64,000 nucleotides of DNA from Physcia stellaris (Eukaryota; Ascomycota; Lecanoromycetes; Caliciales; Physciaceae). The notes under the pieces were generated by a model, which worked only from the letters and a program-made list of their open reading frames with translations, had not been told where the DNA came from and did not search any database. The translations under genes and the position numbers were made by a program. Position 1 is the stretch's first letter. Every line of letters begins with the position of its first letter. Where the stretch lies: positions 620,001 to 684,000 of the forward strand of contig JABSSW010000017.1 of NCBI GenBank assembly GCA_018902385.1. Direction: 5' to 3'. Shown here one piece after another: positions 21,029 through 31,199 of the stretch.

Positions 21029-23098
21029 TCAACGAATCAGGATCTTGAATCCTTTGGTGTCTAACTTTGGGAGCGGGTGCAGGAAGTCATGGACATGGAT
21101 GATGTCGCTCTCATCAGTCTCGAAAAGCTCGAACTGTGGTCCTCCCGGCCTATACAAAACAGCAATGACCAGGCTCAGTTCCGCATAAGCGAGACTGTCA
21201 AGAATCGATTCTTTGTCAGCTAAGTTGATTGATATCCAGGAAATTACAAGATTGTTCGCAAATCAATTATATTCAGAGTTCAGACGGTTCAAATCAACGC
21301 GTGTTGGGCTACTCACTTCATTCCTAGGCAATTACGAGAGCCTCGGCTGAATGCGACAAGATTACGCTTCATATCTGGATGAACTTCACCAAGCCAACGC
21401 TCAGGATCGAATTCGAAAGGATTTTCATAGACCGCGGGGTCAGTATGCATGAAGTAGCTGGACATGCCGACAGGAACCTAAGTGGTCGAATTAGCGGCCT
21501 TTTCTCGACCAGATCGAGTGCCTTATCTCACGCCAACAGGTATAGTCCATTCCTTATATTGAATGGGTACATCAGGTGAGCAGCGAGGCAGTCTATGCAT
21601 GATTCCATAGCTGTGACTAGATACAATGTTCAGCGAGCCAGTTGCTCTCGTATCGTACGTGGCCGTCTTCGAACTTACCGTAAGCCCTCTTTGATAAGAG
21701 CTTGGAGATACGTCAGTCTCTCCAATTCTGCCAGGGTCGGAATCTGCTCCGGGTAAGTACCCATAACTTCCTTGAGGTCGTCCTGGAGTCTGGATCGAAT
21801 TTCGGGTCTTGCCAATACATAGTACGAGATGTACCCAATGGTTCGCGCAGTGCTGGCAGTCCCACCACCTAGCAGTATTTGTGCCTCCTTAGCTAACCGG
21901 TCGTCCGACAGCTCGGACTCCGGCAAATCGCTGTCGAGAATATGGTGAAACAAGGAAACGGCGCCTTTGGTGATGTCGCGCTTCGACATGGAACTCTCCA
22001 ATCTTTCCTTTTTGGCTTGACGAACGTGCTGTAGCGCTACCTGCGTTGATATACTTAGCAATTATGATGATTGGCATGATTGGCGATCAATTAACCTTTT
22101 TGAATTCGTTGAAGATCTGGCCGCCAGGATATGCCCAGAGGATCGCGGACTCTGGGATCAGAGACAATATACTAATTACGATCAGCGGATGTTCGCGGCT
22201 GGACTGTGCGAATCGTTACTGGACGAGCCACGGAAATGTGGTAATTACTGGGAGCGCTTGGACGATCGTATGGTGAAGATTGAACCTGATTCGCAAAGTC
22301 AGCTTCGCACCATGGTTGATGGCTTCATACAACCATTCGGGAGCGAAATTGGGATCGTCAAGGAATTTTTCGCCGTCCTCAAAGCATATCTGGCCCATTA
22401 CATCTCCGGCGAAAGCTTGACAAGCATGATCGAACCGAATGACAGAGTTCGAGTCTTTCAAGGCCTCAAGTCGACCCGCAAATTTATCCACAACTTTGGC
22501 GAGTACCGGCCACAACCGTGAAACGCCCAGACGCGAGAAATATGGTTCAAGAGGCTTCCTTCGACGACGATGTAACTCATGCGAGGTCGAGAACATATGA
22601 GAACCTGATATAGTAAGTCTCGTGCATTCATGATGGGGTCATACATCATATACCATCGAAGTCGATCCCTTGAACAAAAGAATGATAGTTTTCGGTACGC
22701 CTTCGGCTCTCGGAAACGTATATCTCACCGTATGCTTTTGAGTCCTTGATAGATAGTTCGTTAGGGTTGATACGAATGATTGGACCTGTAGCAGAACCTT
22801 TGATGAGCCACGGGCCTCATCCGGTAGAGCAAGCACATAGGCACAGACCGTATCGCTTGTGCATCTCCTCAATCTTGAAGATATATTTGCCCTTACATAG
22901 CAAATCGTAGTAGCATTCGTACCAGTATGTAGCAGCTGCGGTCTTCGGTCCCGGAAAGCCTGAGAGTTCAGAGAAGTACAAGCGGTACATTATCAAAATC
23001 ATAAAATAAATCAAAGCATACAGCGCTACGGTCGCTGTTATACTAGCTAGCTTATGGGTCAAAACCCACTTCGGCAGGTCGAATATTCCAGAGTCCAT
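21029..23098 (-). CDS. Cytochrome P450 monooxygenase (trichodiene-oxygenase-like group)
   Basis: Eight exons: 23098-22849, 22785-22654, 22604-22220, 22171-22096, 22040-21679, 21616-21532, 21477-21317, 21194-21029; 538 aa with matching phases. A transmembrane anchor (TATVALYALIYFMILIMYRL) leads to SELSGFPGPKTAA. Then GPIIRINPNELSIKDS, SESRRRTENYHSFV, HRRRRKPLEPYFSRLGVSR, the I-helix LLGGGTASTARTIGY, the ExxR motif EGLR, PFEFDPERWLG, and the heme loop FSRGSRNCLGM with Cys480, ending LDTKGFKILIR. The I-helix lacks the common acidic residue before the Thr, a variation seen in some P450 families. Probably a second tailoring oxidase of the same locus. Confidence 0.9.
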
Positions 23099-23563
23099 GT
23101 GGTTTAGATTTAGAAAGAGGAGTGATATTGATGTAAGGAAGACTCTTGGTCGTTCAGTAGAACCAAATGCTCCCCTCCAGCAAGGATCGAGAGCAGACCA
23201 CCCGTATGAAGTAGTTTTAGGGGAGGGGAGGTTCGAATAACCAAATAGAATCCAGATACTCTACAAGACCAGGAGAAAGAACAGCCGAAGAACCTCCTGT
23301 TGATTTGTGGTCATAACCTTTGATTGCCGCACTATCCGGCGTCAATCTCCTCAGAAACTCTGACGGGAGATTGATATACGAGCATAGAAGCCTGTAGACA
23401 TCCATCCATCACACTTTCGTTATTCCTGGGCTCTCAACACCATTCGCTGACTCTCCCCACCTTATCGGAGGAATCACACTCCCATGCAGATTTAGGCACA
23501 AGCTGTACGGACGTACGTAGATCCCCCACTTCTAAAGTGTGTAGAATAGGCGAGGATCAGCTT

Positions 23564-24437
23564 TTCTCGATTTTCCAAACGCATGCGAATGCTTGCCTTT
23601 TTTTTCACACTTTACCCCGCGATAGCAATTCTGTTCTTTTTCAAAGCGACTAAACTCAGCAACAAAACAATTCCAATCCATATTTTGTATAAAACAATTG
23701 ATACTATCTATAATGTAAACCTCATTTCAGAATGTGAAAACAAACAAAAATAGTATTGTGAAAATTGCAAAATTCGATGTGGAAAACTACAAGCCAGATT
23801 TAGGCTTGCGATAGATTTTGGTGGGAGAAATCCAAATCGCGGGGTCAAGTGTGAAAAAAAAAGGGGATCACTATTCGGAGGATACATTTTACTATTTGGA
23901 GGATAGGGTTAGGGCTGCAACTTTTTTGCTTAATGCTTTCACTCCCACCTTTCGACATTTCACTGGAAAAAATCATTATGTGAAAGATGACTTTCGTAGA
24001 GCTGAATGAGCGGATTCCAATGCTGCAAAAATGAAAGAAATCGGTTCGAAGCGCATTGAGTAATTGAGGTGCGATGTTTTGATCTCAGACAATTTGGTGA
24101 AACGCCGAGTCCGCCCTGCCTGCCCGCCAAGCACCTGCCTCAAAAGCCTCACGTCAGGCTTTTGACCGTGTAACAGGCATTTGACGACCAGGTTTGAGCT
24201 GGCATTTGAGACAGAGGCGGGCAAAAGACCAGAAAACGTGGTTTCTGAAGCATGCTATGCCTGCAACATGGGCAAACCGTGTAATTAGCATGCGAATAGA
24301 TAGCTCCGGTGCGTCCATTGGTAGCTCCCGGGAAGACAACCCTAACCCTAACCTCCAAATAGTAAAATGTATCCTCCGAATAGTGATCCCCAAAAAAAAA
24401 AAACGCCAAGCATTCGCATGCGTTTCGGGATCGAGAA
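23564..24437. mobile_element. Composite inverted-repeat element (MITE-like), interrupted in its left arm
   Basis: Outer arms share a perfect 19-mer, AAACGCATGCGAATGCTTG at 23577-23595 and its reverse complement at 24407-24425. Inner arms of 52 bp at 23863-23914 and 24340-24391 differ at one base; they start GGGGATCACTATTCGGAGGA and end in two TTAGGG units. On the right the arms are joined by a short A-run; on the left they are split by a 265-bp insertion. No transposase frame lies inside, so it is non-autonomous. Confidence 0.8.
23598..23862. mobile_element. 265-bp element with terminal inverted repeats, nested in the left arm
   Basis: Bounded by T-run/A-run edges and 18-bp terminal inverted repeats: CACACTTTACCCCGCGAT at 23606-23623 and ATCGCGGGGTCAAGTGTG at 23836-23853 (one mismatch). 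The interior is A/T-rich and non-coding. It sits exactly where the host element's left arm is interrupted compared with its right arm. Target duplication cannot be read because the site is a homopolymer. Confidence 0.75.
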
Positions 24438-24527
24438 TCTGAGAGTAAAAGCTTCTTTACAGCTCCACACCACCTTCTCACCTTCTGGCGTCTGACAACG
24501 CATAATGGCTTGCAAAAGGGTTTTGCC

Positions 24528-24653
24528 CCTCGTTCGTCGTTTAAGGTAGGCAGCACCTCGCTAGCGGTACGCTCAACCTGAAATCTTGTCCAGCTATATC
24601 ACATAGAGCGAGCCGTAAGCGAAGGTGCTGCCAGGTTAAACGAGGTGGGAATG
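24528..24653. mobile_element. 126-bp palindromic MITE-like element
   Basis: Left arm at about 24528-24573 and right arm at 24606-24653 are imperfect inverted repeats sharing GTTTAA, GGCAGCACCT and a CTTACGGCTCGCT-like block. The reverse complement of the right arm matches 15246-15310, linking this element to the repeats around the terpene cyclase. Confidence 0.65.
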
Positions 24654-24940
24654 AAGAGATACCGTCGTCTGAAGAGACACTAATTCTGATATACTCGCCT
24701 CGGACAAAAATGAGTTTGTGAATGATAAATTTTGATGAGATCAACTTTGCACTGTCGATGATGATATGCACATACTACGCCCACTCAGTCAGACGTGAGC
24801 TTTGCTAGGTGACAAAGGCTCGCTCGTTACTTGGCTAGTCTTGCCTTTACAACACGGAGGTACTGCAATGAATTGTGCCTCACGCCGAGGACGGAAAACC
24901 TTTTCTGATCGCCGGTGTACTCGGAGGACAGGCTGTCCCA

Positions 24941-25120
24941 TGCAGTGGTATGGCACTTTCTTTACAGGTTTGGTTCTATGTAGGTGAGCAAGAGATCCGG
25001 CCACTTAAAGGTTGGTGCCCGAGGACTTCTCCCTAGCACGGTTTGGCATGCTTTTGGGAGCAGCCTCGGGCCTCGGCGCACCTGGAGGCTTACCTTAAAA
25101 ATGTGTGCCATACCATTGCA
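24941..25120. repeat. Foldback-type inverted repeat
   Basis: Arms TGCAGTGGTATGGCAC (24941-24956) and GTGCCATACCATTGCA (25105-25120) pair with one mismatch. An inner pair, 25017-25033 and 25056-25071, is centred at nearly the same point. Confidence 0.5.
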
Positions 25121-28100
25121 TTGGAAAAACCAATGGCTCCACAAAGCGACAGAATCAATTCTTTTCGAGCTCGTTGGCCGGAATACTGCAGTGTAAGATT
25201 GTAGTTGTGTTCTGATATGGAAGACTTTGTCAATTGTAATGACTAGTAGTGCAGAAATCCAAGAACAGCGCCTGAGGTGTTCTCTCAGGCCTGATCAGCT
25301 TATCGCCCTAAAGACGACAAACAGTCAACGGAGACTACCAATGAAGACTGCCAAGGATTGAGATAATAACGAAGTGCACACAACCCCATGGCCAGAGTGT
25401 GTCACGCGGAATGGAAGGTCGAGGAAAGAATGACACCCAATATGACGGCGTCTGATGGTCGAGGCATTGCATTGTGGCTCAAAAGACGATATCCTTACGT
25501 TAGCGCCTACGGTGCTACGCTAGGAGATATTCGATCAGAATTTGTCGGTGCTCAGATGTGACGCGGAGAGCCTCAGCTGGGTGTCTAAACGCACCAAGCA
25601 ATCTTCGCAATCTTCAGGCAGACTAGGCAGCCGATTTGACTTGCGGAACATGCGTGATGATTCGAGCGTTAAACCGTGGTCGCCATGAACAGACCATCAT
25701 GCACCAGGGCACCCTTGAAACTGGACAGATGCATCCACTGGTCGTCATGTGAATTGGATCATCAACCTCAATCCTGCATCGTGAGCAATGCCTTCGTCGC
25801 TTTGAGCACGCGATAGCATGGAGACCGATCCAGACATCTCAAATGTCCGCCCCACGAAACGTCAGTCTTCTCTGTCGGGATTGACAAGGTCCGTTCGCGC
25901 TGTCATAATCGCCTCTCAACGAATAAGTCCTTTGCCAACAGCCCAGGCTCTGAAGTCACTAGGGACTGTAAGGTACTCGGCCTATGGCTAACCAAGCGCT
26001 TCGAGTTATTCCATCGTGGGCATAAGTTCGCAGAACTCAGATCTAGCCATCGCTACCTTTTTCTGGCATCCCGCTCTGAGAGCACTTATGCTCCCCACAT
26101 GTTACAGGCTTGTGAGCCGCGATTGGCTTGCTTGACCTCTGCCTAACTCTCAGATAAAGAAGCGGAGACGAGACGGACTGCCAACGCTGTGACCGAGCGG
26201 GTGGAACCTTTTCTATGATGGTCCAATGCAACGGATGTTCCATATAGATAATGGTACGATTGAAGCAGTAGTACGTATAGATGAGCTCCGCGTGGTTGGT
26301 GAGAAATACCCGTTCGGCATTTTGTAAAGATCTACAATGCTTTAAGAGTTACACCGTGCAACGCCGGCACTTTGTTGCGCGGCTATACATACTGACAAAT
26401 ATGCATAATTTAGCCGTTTTACGATCTGGAAGTAACCAAGGTCGGGTAATCGTTGTCGATGGCCGCAAGGTGACTTGTCTTGAATCGACGTCATGCACAT
26501 CATGCAACAGATTCTCGTTCAACGGTCGTGTTTTGAGAGTCTATTCAGTGGTTGATTCTTCGGGCTAGTCTCTGGTTTCGGAGCCTTCAGACGCAAAGAA
26601 GTCGAATATGATACTTCTGCCAAGACCAAAAGTTGTGTTGATCTTCGATTCTCCTCGCTCAAGCAGTGCTTTGGATCGGAGTGGGGGAGCACAGAGGGGG
26701 AAGATGCTGTATAAGAAGTGGAGCTCTTCTCTAACGTCAATGTCTCTTGCACGCTTGTTGTACCTTCTGTAGCCGTATTACATCTTTCATTATATCGATT
26801 TCGGGCTTAGATACCTGCAAGACGTTCGATCGCAAATTTTTCCAACAAGCATCTAAGCACCTGATCATGCCGTAAGCTGTACCTTGACTAGTTCATGGCC
26901 GCACTTAGCTGACTATCCTTGAGGACAAAACCGGTCTCCAAACAGCTTACCCTTCCGGTTATGAGTTGGGCAGATAACCCAAGCCATCACCGTTCTCCCG
27001 CTCTTGAAAGATACCTTCAGGAGGCAGACCGCTACCAAAAATTTCTCATCAACGATCCTCGAGGCCCAAGTAGTGAAAGCCGTACAAAGAGACAGAAGCA
27101 AGAGGTCGAGTGCAAACACACCCAAAAATAAGGAAGCTTGAAGACTTCATATGGTGAGTCTATTGTCGAGAGTCCACAGCCCCTAGTATGAAGCAGTCGC
27201 TGAAGTCTCCACAGAATGTCCCCGACTTTCTACAACGGTCAGGGCTGTTGGAGTCTTCAAACACAGAAGCAGATCAGATGGATCAACTGACGGCAGGGGT
27301 AACAATAAATAATGAGGGTCTTTTATGCCAGCGTGTGGGCGGTTTGTTTGATGGGGGATTCTACTCTGGCAGTAGATTCCCCTAGTGCTCGAGCTTTTTG
27401 TGAATTTTCCTTGGCTTTTGCATTCATACAATAGCCAGCGAATTTCAAGAAGATTGACGCAATTGTGGTAATACTATCAAGGAACTTACGGGATGGTTTC
27501 TACACACCTCCGACGAGTTTAGTGAACTAATCATGCAAAAGACCGTATAATGAAGCAATGAAACGGACAATACTAGACCATGGCTACCCAGTACTTCCTG
27601 AATCTAGAGCTCTGCTTAGCCAGTGAACAGTTTGCACTGCATATTGGTCGCCTTTCCTGTAGCATCGATAATAACGAATGGGACAGGGATAGTTTGCGAT
27701 CTCAGACTGCAGTTACGTGTCCGCCACCGTTTGATCCTGTCCTCCGGGAGCAATGCTGCCAACACTTATTCTGCATGGGTGGTAAGAGGGCGGTGTATCA
27801 GCCCATGCACTTAATGGTTGATTGGAGTTCTCTGAAAGGATAGACTACACTTTGTCACCTTCTGATCCATACTGGAAGCGTAGCAACTGCCGTGTCTTGA
27901 GGATGCTTCCAGCGATGAACACGAGTCCCTCCATCTGCCGTGTTTTGGCCGTGCAGCTGGAACAAGTGAGGGTATGGCTGTACCGCACAGCTGAGAGCAG
28001 AGCCTATCGCATGCAATCCCACAAGTGATCAACCCCGCAGACCCAGGGAGAAGCGGCTCTAAGTTTGCAAAGATATTTGATATGCTTTTCGATTCATGCA

Positions 28101-28604
28101 CAACAGTGTTGGGCACATTGGACGGCACAGTCGCTTAGCCTCAGGAGTGCAGTCCTCGTATCACTGACTTGAAGTACCCAGACTCCTACAAAGCTGTTGG
28201 TGTACATCTAGGCGGCTATTTCGATCGGAGAAGTGAGTTCCAACCGACATCCTCGTCAATGCATCCCCAGGCTGGCTCTATGGAATAGATCGGTTGATGC
28301 AGGTAGCTGATGAAAGGCACATCGCATCTGGGATGTCGTGGAAGCACATTGATCTGTATACTTTCTTGAAGTTTTGGAAGTTTCAAGATGGAGATGGAGA
28401 TGGAAGTAGATTGTAATAATCGCGACTCGAATCCTGAATAATGATGAGGTGAGGTTCTGGCCAGGGATGGAAGTGAAGATGATGGTTTTGGAAGTGGAAG
28501 CGCCTAACCCCTTTGGGTAAGATGTCTTTCTTGGCTTTGCACCATTTTCACGCTACGAGCAGCTTGAGTACCTATTGCCCGATGATAAAATTATCTACTC
28601 ATCA

Positions 28605-30074
28605 ATGGCGGCGCAATTTCTCCAAGGACATGGTGTCGACCTTCAGCGAGAGATGGACAATGTTCAAAAACACAAGTCCTCGACTTCTGTCCAAACCGAT
28701 ACCGTTCCAAGATTCTCGAAGCTCGTCTCCAAAATCCATGACATTAGAATACCAAGCAAGCCAAAGGAAAACCCTTGGGACGTTGTCTTCGAATCAGGAC
28801 AAGTCGCTAGCATTGAACCACATACTCGATCAACCACTTCTGGCGAGTCTGATAAGCTCACCATCCTGAACGGCAATCAAGCTTTCTTGCTCCCTTCCTT
28901 GTGCCACCCACATATCCATCTGGATAAATGTTTCCTTTTCTCCCACGCCAAATACGACGACCTTGAGCCTCTCACAGGAGACTTCGCAGAGGCCCTCGAA
29001 TTGACTTCCCAGGCCAAAGGCAGATTCGAGCATGATGATCTCATGACCAGAGGTGAATGGCTGATCAGGGAGAGCATTGCCACTGGCGTAACCCACATTC
29101 GGGCCTTCGTTGAAGTAGACACTACCGTAGAGTTCAAATGTCTAGATGCTGGGCTTGAACTAAAGCGTTGCTTCGCGCCATTTTGTGAGATACAAATCTG
29201 CGTCTTTGCCCAGGAACCCGTCTTTTCTGAAGGCAAGAACCATCCGCAAGGGAAGCTGCTAATCGAAGAAGCATTACGCCGGGATGGCGTAGATGTCCTT
29301 GGAAGTACCCCCTACGTCGAAAGCAGCCCAGATCTCATGCGTGCAAATGTGGAATGGGCGATATCGACCGCGGTGAAATATAGAAAGCATTTGGATTTGC
29401 ATATAGACTACAACCTCGACTCGACAAAGCCACCACTCATTTTCCATGTCCTTGACCTACTCCACAAGGCTTGGATGACAGAAAACCGGAGCAAAACTAT
29501 TGTGCTGGGCCACTGTACCCGCCTGACCTTATTTAAGGCTGACGAGTGGCGTCAATTAAGGGATCGCATTGCGGACTTGCCCGTCTACTTCGTTGGGCTG
29601 CCAACATCTGACATCTTCATGATGGGCAAGCCCAGCGAAGAAGACGGAGGTGGTCAAAGGGTGAGAGGTACACTCCAGATCCCACAAATGATTCAGAAAT
29701 ACGGCCTTCAAGGGTGCATAGGAGTGAACAACGTCGGCAACGCTTTCACCCCTCAAGGGAACTGCGACCCCATGAGCATTGCCAGTATGGGTGTCGGTAT
29801 CTACCAAGCCGGAACGAAAGCCGACGCTGAAGTTCTTTTCAATTGCGTCTCATCGACCGCCAAAGCCGCAATCGGCTTTCCCCAGCCAGAGGATCCTTTT
29901 TCCAGCGGGGCAGCGGCGGACTTTGTCCTTTTCGAGAACGCGGTTTCTTCCGATGGAAGTACCTCGTCGAGTGCAAGACCAAAGAGAACACTGCAGGAGA
30001 TTATCTACGATCCTCCAGTCCAGCGTCAGACGCTATTTCGTGGCCGTCTTGTACCCAAGCAATTCGCTGGATGA
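28605..30074 (+). CDS. Amidohydrolase, cytosine-deaminase-like metal-dependent hydrolase
   Basis: A 489-aa open frame from ATG 28605 (an alternative ATG lies at 28653). After a ~45-residue lead, ENPWDVVFESGQVASIEPH forms the N-terminal beta sandwich, then the metal motif HPHIHLDK, an Asp/Glu-rich barrel section, LHIDYN, GHCTRLT (third metal ligand), VGLPTSDIFMMGK, and NNVGNAFTPQGNCDPM, where the D of CDPM fits the catalytic Asp place. This order fits deaminases of the amidohydrolase superfamily such as bacterial CodA. Substrate is probably a cyclic amide or amidine, not determined. The lead before the beta sandwich is unusual and may be mis-started. Confidence 0.87.
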   Translation: MAAQFLQGHGVDLQREMDNVQKHKSSTSVQTDTVPRFSKLVSKIHDIRIPSKPKENPWDVVFESGQVASIEPHTRSTTSGESDKLTILNGNQAFLLPSLCHPHIHLDKCFLFSHAKYDDLEPLTGDFAEALELTSQAKGRFEHDDLMTRGEWLIRESIATGVTHIRAFVEVDTTVEFKCLDAGLELKRCFAPFCEIQICVFAQEPVFSEGKNHPQGKLLIEEALRRDGVDVLGSTPYVESSPDLMRANVEWAISTAVKYRKHLDLHIDYNLDSTKPPLIFHVLDLLHKAWMTENRSKTIVLGHCTRLTLFKADEWRQLRDRIADLPVYFVGLPTSDIFMMGKPSEEDGGGQRVRGTLQIPQMIQKYGLQGCIGVNNVGNAFTPQGNCDPMSIASMGVGIYQAGTKADAEVLFNCVSSTAKAAIGFPQPEDPFSSGAAADFVLFENAVSSDGSTSSSARPKRTLQEIIYDPPVQRQTLFRGRLVPKQFAG

Positions 30075-30647
30075 TATGCTCTGATTAAAGTTCTGTATTG
30101 GGTGTGTCGCTATGAGCAGTAGATTGCCTAGTCACGGCAGAGGCGGGAAACAAGCAAACACAAGACTTAAGCCAGAGCATACTTATGGAGAAAGGGAGCC
30201 TCTGGTATCCCCATCTGTGCCCGCAATTCAGTCCGAGTGTTATCCCATGGTCTAGTGTGGTGCGATCCTACCTCCCATGCACCGTCACCAACACACCCAA
30301 TCTGATAAAACGCGTACCCGTGTTTGGCACAAATCATATGAAGACGGCATGAAAATGGCATCATCTTCTGATTCCGTCCTAAGACGGGTAATTGTCGGTG
30401 TGTCCTAACTTTTAGCACCACTTACTACCAGACCATGGTTAGCGACGACAGCGTCCGCACCGGAAACCTATAATATCAGTCAGCGTTCAATCACCTTCAA
30501 ACATGTCACATAACGACGTACCGTTAAGACATAACGTTCCATAGACTCGGCTCTCTTGCTACAGTCGATTCATCGAAACCATAGTCGCATTGTCAACCCC
30601 TTGTCTTTGAAAACGCTGTATCTTGCCTGAAGCGTTCTTTGTTATTG
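30075..30647. other. Intergenic, convergent 3' ends
   Basis: A minus-strand open frame at 30167-30421 shows no family resemblance. Nothing else recognised. Confidence 0.35.
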
Positions 30648-31199
30648 TTAGAGTTCATCTACATGAAGGATACAGAAACTTACTCTACCGGAGTTCTCTC
30701 GAGCCCCTGTCGAGAATAGAGAAAAAATCCCATGGAAAATCCACAGGTGAAGCAAAAGCGTCCACAGTGAGAGTCTTTCCGCCAACCACGATAGCTGGTA
30801 ATTCTGGCGGAGCAAAGACAAGACGAAATACGCGAAAAGCGGAATATGAGAAAAGATCATGTTGATTGTAAGCTCGTCCAAGAAGAGAATGTCTTCAACC
30901 TGTGACAAGCGAAAGATTGCGGAGCCAGTGTTGAATAGAATGATCCAGAAGAGAAGCCAATCCGACTGGAATGCCCAGTAAAGGATATCCCCAAAAGTAA
31001 TTTGGTTTTGGAAGGGAGGCGTCGTGGTGTCCTCGTAGGGTGGTGGAGGAATCTGTGCTTCGGTGTCGGTGAGAGGCAGTGAAGTGTGTGATTCAGTGTC
31101 GCTGACAGACAGCCAACTTTGTGATTCAGTGTCGCTGACAGACAACAAAGATTCAGCTGAGGAGTTCTTCATGGCGAGAAATGAGTGACGGTTGGACAT
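30648..31199 (-). CDS. Small hypothetical membrane protein with a coding minisatellite and PPPPY motif
   Basis: 183 aa from ATG 31199, not recognised. The N-terminus has an 11-residue unit repeated about three times (SVSDTESQSWL, SVSDTESHTSL, PLTDTEAQIP), followed by PPPPYED, a match to the PPxY WW-domain ligand. Hydrophobic segments follow: ILYWAFQSDWLLFWIILF, IFSHIPLFAYFVLSLL and LWTLLLHLWIFHGIFSLF, so three likely membrane spans. The C-terminal ~20 residues may be read wrongly, because a GTAGAG/GTAAG site lies at the end of the frame. Its PPxY plus membrane spans could recruit a Nedd4-type ligase; that is inference. Confidence 0.6.
   Translation of the reverse strand: MSNRHSFLAMKNSSAESLLSVSDTESQSWLSVSDTESHTSLPLTDTEAQIPPPPYEDTTTPPFQNQITFGDILYWAFQSDWLLFWIILFNTGSAIFRLSQVEDILFLDELTINMIFSHIPLFAYFVLSLLRQNYQLSWLAERLSLWTLLLHLWIFHGIFSLFSTGARENSGRVSFCILHVDEL
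31090..31144. repeat. 33-bp coding tandem repeat
   Basis: The 22-mer starting GATTCAGTGTCGCTGACAGA occurs at 31090 and again at 31123, with a degenerate copy starting at about 31057. The 33-bp period keeps reading frame in the small membrane protein. Confidence 0.75.

Larger units (their letters stand above)
23099..28604. other. Gene desert with nested inverted-repeat elements
   Basis: About 5.5 kb with no convincing protein-coding gene in any frame. It holds the composite element at 23.56-24.44 kb, the palindromic element at 24528-24653 and a foldback at 24.94-25.12 kb, all listed separately. From 25.2 to 28.5 kb I see only short frames without recognisable domains; a short stretch at about 28165-28240 (PDSYKAVGVHLGGYF) could be a decayed gene fragment. 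Confidence 0.5.

Noticed and set aside
21029-23098. Same suspicion for the second P450
   Set aside because: Seven GT-AG introns give 538 aa with an intact heme loop and ExxR.
24149-24556. 135-codon minus-strand open frame
   Set aside because: It is largely the arm and A/T tract of the inverted-repeat element, so its length is a by-product of repeat sequence.
28165-28240. Stretch resembling a flavin monooxygenase segment (YKAVGVHLGGYF)
   Set aside because: Too short, with no FAD-binding motif upstream or downstream; resemblance may be chance.
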